Origin: Thermomonas sp.
GTDB lineage: Bacteria > Pseudomonadota > Gammaproteobacteria > Xanthomonadales > Xanthomonadaceae
Length of the DNA stretch: 19,556 bases
NCBI GenBank assembly: GCA_024711415.1
Contig: JANJSW010000044.1
Location: 1 to 19,556, forward strand
Reading direction: 5' to 3'
The notes under the pieces: generated by a model
Database searches by the model: none
What the model was told of the DNA's origin: nothing
Seen by the model: only the letters and a program-made list of their open reading frames with translations
Position numbers and translations under genes: made by a program
In this document: positions 15,562-19,556 of the stretch, piece after piece
How positions within the stretch are numbered: the first letter of the stretch is position 1
Layout of the letters: the number at the start of each line of letters is the position of its first letter

Positions 15562-15646
15562 TGGTGCGAAAGGCGGGACTCGAACCCGCACGCCATACGG
15601 CACTGGAACCTAAATCCAGGGCGTCTACCAATTCCGCCACTTTCGC
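15562..15646 (-). tRNA. tRNA-Leu (anticodon TAG)
   Basis: 85 nt including encoded CCA. Acceptor GCGAAAG pairs with CTTTCGC. The anticodon arm CTGGA-TTTAGGT-TCCAG presents TAG, reading CUA. A long variable arm follows (as in class II leucine tRNAs), then the T loop TTCGAGT. Confidence 0.96.
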
Positions 15647-15654
15647 GCGCCGGC

Positions 15655-15660
15655 ATTGTA
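15655..15660 (-). promoter_or_regulatory. -10 element of the tRNA-Leu gene
   Basis: TACAAT on the minus strand matches the -10 consensus at 5 of 6 and lies 8 nt before the tRNA-Leu 5' end. No good -35 is seen at 16-18 bp. A terminator separates this gene from tRNA-Lys, so it probably needs its own promoter. Confidence 0.45.
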
Positions 15661-15663
15661 GCG

Positions 15664-15714
15664 GCGCCGGCTGGCGCAGCGGGCGAACCGCAGGTTCGAA
15701 TCCGCGTTGGCGCA
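15664..15714 (+). pseudogene. Probable tRNA relic lacking the anticodon arm
   Basis: On the plus strand, opposite to the tRNA cluster, GCGCCGG can pair with TTGGCGC (seven pairs, two G-U), followed by A as discriminator. Directly 5' of that 3' acceptor strand is a canonical-looking T arm: loop TTCGAAT flanked by GG and CCGCG, whose stem becomes perfect if the single A at 15692 is removed. A D-arm-like GGCGCAGCGG lies after the 5' acceptor strand. The anticodon arm is missing and no CCA is encoded, so it would not be a working tRNA. Confidence 0.4.
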
Positions 15715-15729
15715 TGTCGAAGCAAAAGA

Positions 15730-15756
15730 AAACGCCCGGCTTGTGGCCGGGCGTTT
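15730..15756 (-). terminator. Terminator after tRNA-Lys
   Basis: An 11-bp stem, AAACGCCCGGC paired with GCCGGGCGTTT on the plus strand with loop TTGTG, lies 8 nt past the tRNA-Lys 3' end. On the minus strand it is followed by CTTTTGC after the stem's own TTT, giving a usable U-rich tail. Confidence 0.75.
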
Positions 15757-15763
15757 CGGGGTT

Positions 15764-15839
15764 TGGTGGGCCGTCAAGGATTCGAACCTTGGACCTATTG
15801 ATTAAGAGTCAACTGCTCTACCAACTGAGCTAACGGCCC
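15764..15839 (-). tRNA. tRNA-Lys (anticodon CTT)
   Basis: 76 nt with encoded CCA. Acceptor GGGCCGT pairs with ACGGCCC. D arm TAGCTCAGTTGGTAGAGC, anticodon loop CTCTTAA presenting CTT (reads AAG), T loop TTCGAAT. The layout closely follows E. coli tRNA-Lys. Confidence 0.97.
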
Positions 15840-15851
15840 CGAAGAAGCGAA

Positions 15852-15879
15852 ATTGTAGCAAACACCCGATCAACTGCAA
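15852..15879 (-). promoter_or_regulatory. Promoter of the tRNA-Lys gene
   Basis: Minus-strand TACAAT (15857-15852) is a 5-of-6 match to the -10 consensus and lies 12 nt before tRNA-Lys. TTGCAG (15879-15874) sits 16 bp upstream as a weak -35. With the downstream terminator this would make tRNA-Lys a separate unit, though read-through from tRNA-His is possible. Confidence 0.45.
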
Positions 15880-15909
15880 GTACCCGCGGCCGATCGATTC
15901 ATCAAAGGG

Positions 15910-15986
15910 TGGGGTGGCTGAAGGGACTCGAACCCTCGACAACTGGAATCACAATCCAGGACTCTAACCAACTGAGCTACAGCCAC
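15910..15986 (-). tRNA. tRNA-His (anticodon GTG)
   Basis: Acceptor GTGGCTG pairs with CAGCCAC, discriminator C, and CCA is encoded. The base before the 5' end (15987) is G on the minus strand, the G-1 specific to histidine tRNAs that pairs with C73. Anticodon arm CTGGA-TTGTGAT-TCCAG presents GTG; T loop TTCGAGT. Confidence 0.97.
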
Positions 15987-16008
15987 CACCGAAAACTGTC
16001 CCGCTGTT

Positions 16009-16085
16009 TGGCGCGCCCGGCAGGAATCGAACCTGCAACCACCGGCTTAGAAGGCCGGTGCTCTATCCGGTTGAGCTACGGGCGC
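16009..16085 (-). tRNA. tRNA-Arg (anticodon TCT)
   Basis: 77 nt with encoded CCA. Acceptor GCGCCCG pairs with CGGGCGC, discriminator G. Anticodon arm CCGGC-CTTCTAA-GCCGG presents TCT, reading AGA. T loop TTCGATT. Confidence 0.97.
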
Positions 16086-16118
16086 CCGGGCCGGAACTCG
16101 AACCAGGCGACACCGGAA

Positions 16119-16195
16119 TGGTCGGGGTAGAGGGATTCGAACCCCCGACATCCTGCTCCCAAAGCAGGCGCGCTACCAGACTGCGCTATACCCCG
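16119..16195 (-). tRNA. tRNA-Pro (anticodon TGG)
   Basis: 77 nt with encoded CCA. Acceptor CGGGGTA pairs with TACCCCG, discriminator A. Anticodon arm CCTGC-TTTGGGA-GCAGG presents TGG, reading CCA. It is the first gene of the minus-strand cluster Pro-Arg-His, which continues with Lys and Leu. Confidence 0.97.
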
Positions 16196-16280
16196 CCCGA
16201 TGGAACCGATTCATTCCAGCGCCCGCCCGGTTGCTGCGATCACTGTCTTCCGAGCACGCCAGCGCAACGAAAGGCCGGGC

Positions 16281-16309
16281 ATTGTCCGACTGCGCGCGCC
16301 GTCTGTCAA
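16281..16309 (-). promoter_or_regulatory. Strong sigma-70 promoter of the tRNA Pro-Arg-His cluster
   Basis: On the minus strand a perfect -35 TTGACA (16309-16304) and a -10 GACAAT (16286-16281) are separated by exactly 17 bp. The -10 is followed by the GC-rich discriminator GCCCGGCC, typical of stringently controlled stable-RNA promoters. The start would be near 16274, giving a leader of about 80 nt to be trimmed before tRNA-Pro. Confidence 0.75.
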
Positions 16310-16427
16310 CGCGTCATCGCCGGGTGGGTGGCGAGGCGGCCGGAAATCGGGGAAACTAGCAAGTTCCGCGCGGTCGTGGCCGCGCCCGGGACGCCAGTTC
16401 CGGTAACCGCATCCATCCGCACAATCC

Positions 16428-16445
16428 CGGGTTCGCGCGAACCCG
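16428..16445. repeat. Perfect 18-bp palindrome in front of tig
   Basis: CGGGTTCGCGCGAACCCG is a perfect inverted repeat without a central gap. It ends 3 nt before the AGGAG ribosome-binding site of tig, and a weak -10-like CACAAT (16420-16425) lies just upstream of it. It has no U-tract, so it is a candidate operator or 5'-leader hairpin and not a terminator. Confidence 0.6.
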
Positions 16446-16463
16446 TCCAGGAGTCATCGCATC

Positions 16464-17756
16464 ATGCAAGTCTCGGTCGAATCCGTCGGCAACCTCGAGC
16501 GCCGCGTCATCCTCAGCCTGCCCGCCGACGCCGTCGAGGCGCAGATCGGCAGCCGCCTGCGCGAGATCGCGCAGAACGTGCGGATCAAGGGCTTCCGCCC
16601 GGGCAAGGTGCCGGCCAAGGTGGTCGAGCAGCGTTACGGCGGCCAGGTCCGCGCCGAGATCCTCGACGGCCTGTTGCGCGAGGGACTGGGCAAGGCGGTG
16701 CGCGAGAACGAACTGAACGTCGTCGGCGCGCCGCAGATGATGCCGGGCGAAGACGCCGCCGAGGGCGAGTTGAAGTACGTGGCGTCGGTGGAGCTGGCGC
16801 CCGATTTCGGCGAGCTCGACATGAGCAAGCTGGAGGTCGTCCGCCACACCGCGGAGGTCACCGATGCCGACGTCGAGCGCATGCTCGAGAACCTGCGCCA
16901 GCAGCGCGCCAGCTGGACCCAGGTCACCCGCGCCGCCAAGACCGGCGACCTGGTGAACCTGGAAACCAGCAGCATCGTCGATGGCACCCGCATGCCGGCC
17001 GAAGGCGTGGAGCGCACCAGCACCGTGCTGGGCTCGGCCGCGATCTATCCCGAGGTCGAGTCCGCCATCGCCGGCATGCAGCCGGGCGAGGAAAAGACCC
17101 TGGACGTGACCTTGCCGGCCGACTGGCATGCCGCGCAGTTCGCCGGCAAGACCATCACCTCGACCTTCAAGCTGCTCGACGTGGCCGAACAGGTGCTGCC
17201 GGAAGTCGATGCCGCGTTCATCCGCAGCTTCGGCGTCAAGAGCGGCGAGCTGGAGCAGTTCAAGGCCGATATCCGCAGCAACCTCGAGCGCGAGCTCAAG
17301 GGCGCGCTGATGAACCGCCTGCGCCGCGAAGTCGGCGAACAGCTGGCGACCGTGTACAAGGATGTCGAACTGCCGCCGCGCCTGGTCGAGAACGAAGCGC
17401 AGGCGCTGATGGCCAACGCCGCCGAGCAGGCCCGTCGCCAGGGCCAGCAGCTGGCTGCCGCGCCGGAGGCCTTCCAGGAGGCGGCGCGCAAGCGCGTGCT
17501 GGTGGCGCTGCTGGTGGGCGAAGTGGCCCGCCGCAACGAGCTGCGCCTGGAGCCGGAGCGCCTGAACGAAACCATGCGCCTGATCGCTTCCACCTACGAA
17601 CAGCCGCAACAGGTCATTGATCTGTACCGCAACGATCCCCAGTTGATGCAGGGCCTGCAGAACCGCGTGATGGAAGAGCAGGTCACCGACTGGATCGCCG
17701 AGCGTGCCCGGCACACCGAAAAGGCGCTGAGCTTCCAGGAAGCGATCAACCAGTAA
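16464..17756 (+). CDS. tig: Trigger factor
   Basis: Ribosome-associated chaperone of 430 residues (E. coli 432). The N-terminal ribosome-binding domain carries the signature GFRPGKVP at residues 43-50, which docks at the exit tunnel next to protein L23. An FKBP-type peptidyl-prolyl isomerase domain follows (about 155-240, from [15 protein letters not shown] to [10 protein letters not shown]), then the C-terminal chaperone arms (about 245-430). ATG 16464 has AGGAG 10 nt upstream. It is the first gene of the conserved tig-clpP-clpX order, with only 33 nt to clpP. A perfect palindrome directly before the ribosome-binding site hints at specific control. Nothing in the protein looks truncated or unusual. 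Confidence 0.97.
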   Translation: MQVSVESVGNLERRVILSLPADAVEAQIGSRLREIAQNVRIKGFRPGKVPAKVVEQRYGGQVRAEILDGLLREGLGKAVRENELNVVGAPQMMPGEDAAEGELKYVASVELAPDFGELDMSKLEVVRHTAEVTDADVERMLENLRQQRASWTQVTRAAKTGDLVNLETSSIVDGTRMPAEGVERTSTVLGSAAIYPEVESAIAGMQPGEEKTLDVTLPADWHAAQFAGKTITSTFKLLDVAEQVLPEVDAAFIRSFGVKSGELEQFKADIRSNLERELKGALMNRLRREVGEQLATVYKDVELPPRLVENEAQALMANAAEQARRQGQQLAAAPEAFQEAARKRVLVALLVGEVARRNELRLEPERLNETMRLIASTYEQPQQVIDLYRNDPQLMQGLQNRVMEEQVTDWIAERARHTEKALSFQEAINQ

Positions 17757-17789
17757 CTTCAACAGGCGGCAACGCCGAGCGAGCAATCA

Positions 17790-18413
17790 ATGGATCCGAT
17801 CAAGAACCTCAACCTGGTGCCGATGGTGGTCGAACAGACCAGCCGCGGCGAGCGCGCGTACGACATCTATTCGCGCCTGCTGAAGGAGCGGGTGATCTTC
17901 CTGGTCGGCGGCATCGACGACCACGTGGCCAACGTGGTCGTCGCGCAGATGCTGTTCCTCGAGGCGGAGAACCCCGAGAAGGACATCAGCCTGTACATCA
18001 ACTCGCCCGGTGGCATCGTCACTGCCGGCATGGCGATCTACGACACCATGCAGTACATCAAGCCGGACGTGAGCACGATCTGCGTCGGCCAGGCCTGCTC
18101 GATGGGCGCGGTGCTGCTGGCGGCGGGTGCTGCCGGCAAGCGCTACGCGCTTCCGAACTCGCGGGTCATGATCCACCAGCCGCTGGGCGGCGCCCAGGGC
18201 CAGGCCACCGACATCGACATCCAGGCGCGCGAGATCCTGGCGATGCGCGAGCGCCTGAATGAAATCCTGGCCCGCCACACCGGTCAGGTCATCGATGTGA
18301 TCGCCCGCGACACCGAGCGCGACAACTTCAAGAGTGCCGAGGCCGCCCGCGACTACGGGCTGGTCGACGAAGTGCTCAGCCGGCGCCCGGAAGAGTCGAT
18401 CCAGACCAGCTGA
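17790..18413 (+). CDS. clpP: ATP-dependent Clp protease proteolytic subunit ClpP
   Basis: Serine protease subunit of 207 residues forming the tetradecameric chamber used with ClpX or ClpA. The catalytic triad is visible: Ser104 in GQACSMGA, His129 in MIHQPLGG, and Asp178 in RDTERDNF, seven residues earlier than the E. coli positions because the N-terminal propeptide is shorter. The oxyanion/strand motif [10 protein letters not shown] (71-80) is intact. The chosen ATG gives [21 protein letters not shown], where mature ClpP normally begins close to LVPMVVEQ, so processing after about residue 8 is likely. It lies 33 nt behind tig, probably co-transcribed. Confidence 0.98.
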   Translation: MDPIKNLNLVPMVVEQTSRGERAYDIYSRLLKERVIFLVGGIDDHVANVVVAQMLFLEAENPEKDISLYINSPGGIVTAGMAIYDTMQYIKPDVSTICVGQACSMGAVLLAAGAAGKRYALPNSRVMIHQPLGGAQGQATDIDIQAREILAMRERLNEILARHTGQVIDVIARDTERDNFKSAEAARDYGLVDEVLSRRPEESIQTS

Positions 18414-18426
18414 ACCGAGGGGTGGG

Positions 18427-18443
18427 CCGTGGATTCACGGTTT
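18427..18443 (+). terminator. Weak stem-loop after clpP
   Basis: CCGTG-GATT-CACGG followed by TTTCCCCCC, 13 nt after the clpP stop. The stem has only five pairs and the T-run three bases, so at best it attenuates read-through into clpX. Confidence 0.25.
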
Positions 18444-18508
18444 CCCCCCGCCGGCCGATAACTGGCGTACAACGAAGAACCGCCCCGGCTGGGCCCGGCG
18501 GGGGCGTA

Positions 18509-18517
18509 TGGTATTCT
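18509..18517 (+). promoter_or_regulatory. Possible extended -10 promoter of clpX
   Basis: TGGTATTCT combines the extended TG motif with TATTCT (4 of 6 to -10 consensus) in the 141-bp clpP-clpX gap, 37 nt before the clpX ATG. No clear -35. The unusually wide gap for this operon makes a separate clpX promoter plausible. Confidence 0.35.
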
Positions 18518-18554
18518 CGGGCCGAAGCCGCACTGCGCGGCGAGCGAGTGGCGA

Positions 18555-19556
18555 ATGAGCGAAGACCGTCAGGGACGCAACACCGGCGACAACAGCAAGA
18601 TCCTCTACTGCTCCTTCTGCGGGAAGAGCCAGCATGAGGTGCGCAAGCTGATCGCCGGGCCCAGCGTGTTCATCTGCGACGAGTGCGTTGAGCTCTGCAA
18701 CGACATCATCCGCGAGGAACTCGAGGAGAAGGCGCAGTCCAGCCGCAGCTCGCTGCCCAAGCCGCGCGAGATCCTCGAGGTGCTGGACCAGTACGTGATC
18801 GGCCAGCAGCGGGCGAAGAAGACGCTGGCGGTGGCCGTCTACAACCACTACAAGCGCATCGAGAGCCGGCAGAAGAACGACGACGTCGAGCTGGCCAAGT
18901 CCAACATCCTGCTGGTCGGCCCGACCGGCTCGGGCAAGACGCTGCTGGCGGAAACGCTGGCGCGCATGCTCAACGTGCCGTTCACCATGGCCGACGCCAC
19001 CACGCTGACCGAAGCCGGCTATGTCGGCGAGGACGTGGAAAACATCATCCAGAAGCTGCTGCAGAAGTGCGACTACGACGTCGAGAAGGCGCAGCACGGC
19101 ATCGTCTACATCGACGAAATCGACAAGATCAGCCGCAAGTCCGAAAACCCGTCGATCACCCGCGACGTGTCCGGCGAAGGCGTGCAGCAGGCGCTGCTGA
19201 AGCTGATCGAAGGCACCCTTGCCAGCGTGCCGCCGCAGGGCGGGCGCAAGCATCCGCAGCAGGAATTCCTGCAGGTCGACACCCGCAACATCCTGTTCAT
19301 TGTCGGCGGTGCGTTCGCCGGCCTGGACAAGGTGATCCAGCAGCGCTCCACCGAATCCGGCGGCATCGGCTTCGGCGCCAAGGTGAAGAGCACCGAACGC
19401 AAGGCCGACGTCGGCCAGGTGCTGGCGGGGGTCGAGCCCGAGGATCTGATCAAGTACGGGCTGATCCCCGAGTTCGTCGGCCGCCTGCCGGTGGTCGCCA
19501 CGCTGGAGGAACTGGACGAGACCGCGCTGGTCAAGATCCTGACGGAGCCCAAGAAC
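18555..19556 (+). CDS. clpX: ClpX ATPase, 5' part (cut by right edge)
   Basis: First 334 codons of the AAA+ unfoldase that feeds ClpP; the family is usually about 420-430 residues, so roughly the last 90 are missing. The N-terminal zinc-binding domain has Cys19, Cys22, Cys41 and Cys44 ([18 protein letters not shown]). Walker A is GPTGSGKT (122-129) and Walker B IVYIDEID (183-190, Asp187-Glu188). Pore loops are GYVG (155-158) and RKH (231-233). The ClpP-docking IGF loop is IGFGAK (271-276), and [11 protein letters not shown] contains the arginine finger Arg310. The reading frame stays open to the last base. It starts 141 bp after clpP; in this group lon usually follows, beyond the window. Confidence 0.97.
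   Translation, partial: MSEDRQGRNTGDNSKILYCSFCGKSQHEVRKLIAGPSVFICDECVELCNDIIREELEEKAQSSRSSLPKPREILEVLDQYVIGQQRAKKTLAVAVYNHYKRIESRQKNDDVELAKSNILLVGPTGSGKTLLAETLARMLNVPFTMADATTLTEAGYVGEDVENIIQKLLQKCDYDVEKAQHGIVYIDEIDKISRKSENPSITRDVSGEGVQQALLKLIEGTLASVPPQGGRKHPQQEFLQVDTRNILFIVGGAFAGLDKVIQQRSTESGGIGFGAKVKSTERKADVGQVLAGVEPEDLIKYGLIPEFVGRLPVVATLEELDETALVKILTEPKN

Noticed and set aside
14829..15833. Plus-strand open frame opposite the YccA-like gene running into the tRNA genes
   Set aside because: It reads through two tRNA genes and a terminator, which a real coding gene would not do; it is a shadow frame.
16091..16107. T-loop-like GGTTCGAGTTCC on the minus strand between tRNA-Pro and tRNA-Arg
   Set aside because: It resembles a T arm with one extra T, but no matching acceptor strands or other arms are found, so evidence for a second tRNA relic is too weak.
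15562..16195. tRNA cluster as an integration site for a mobile element
   Set aside because: No integrase gene, no direct repeat of a tRNA 3' end and no change in gene character on either side; the flanks are core genes.
18435..19253. Minus-strand open frame opposite clpX
   Set aside because: clpX is unambiguous on the plus strand; the product is Leu/Ala/Asp-rich shadow sequence.

Overview
The window is GC-rich bacterial chromosome carrying ordinary core genes on both strands. Gene content and order (creBCD, a phoB-phoR-ppk1-ppx cluster, a homodimeric-type NAD-dependent isocitrate dehydrogenase like the one known from Xanthomonas, a Pro-Arg-His-Lys-Leu tRNA cluster, then tig-clpP-clpX) point to a gammaproteobacterium of the Xanthomonadaceae/Lysobacteraceae (Xanthomonas, Lysobacter, Luteimonas and relatives). 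The family placement is inferred from gene order and protein character, not from a database search. No phage, insertion sequence, integron, CRISPR array or defence island is visible, and I see no convincing wholly new system.

Layout. (1) 1-3406, plus strand: the end of creB, then creC and creD, a two-component system and its inner-membrane effector; a Cre-tag-like repeat lies just before creD. (2) 3551-5143, plus strand: a secreted M28 zinc peptidase closed by a strong terminator. (3) 5234-11028, minus strand: phoB, phoR, ppk1 and ppx in transcription order, so phosphate sensing and polyphosphate synthesis/hydrolysis form one unit. phoR and ppk1 overlap by ATGA, and phoB is preceded by three contiguous 11-bp PhoB-type repeats. 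(4) 11104-12735, minus strand: a periplasmic BepA-like M48 protease with TPRs. (5) 12852-13513, plus strand: a dithiol glutaredoxin and an AhpD-like CxxC protein, overlapping by ATGA. (6) 13623-14627, plus strand: NAD-type isocitrate dehydrogenase with a large leader hairpin, ended by a terminator shared with the convergent Bax inhibitor-1/YccA membrane protein (14718-15485, minus). (7) 15562-16195: five minus-strand tRNA genes with recognisable promoters, and between the Lys and Leu genes what looks like a plus-strand tRNA relic without an anticodon arm. (8) 16464 to the right edge, plus strand: trigger factor, ClpP and the first 334 codons of ClpX.

The genes cover envelope stress (CreBCD, M48, YccA/BI-1), phosphate homeostasis (PhoBR, PPK, PPX), thiol redox (Grx, AhpD-like) and protein quality control (Tig, ClpXP). 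The observations most worth checking are regulatory: the triple PhoB repeat, the Cre-tag-like site, the 18-bp palindrome before tig, the hairpin before the isocitrate dehydrogenase, an in-frame GAC microsatellite in the phoB linker, and the tRNA relic.
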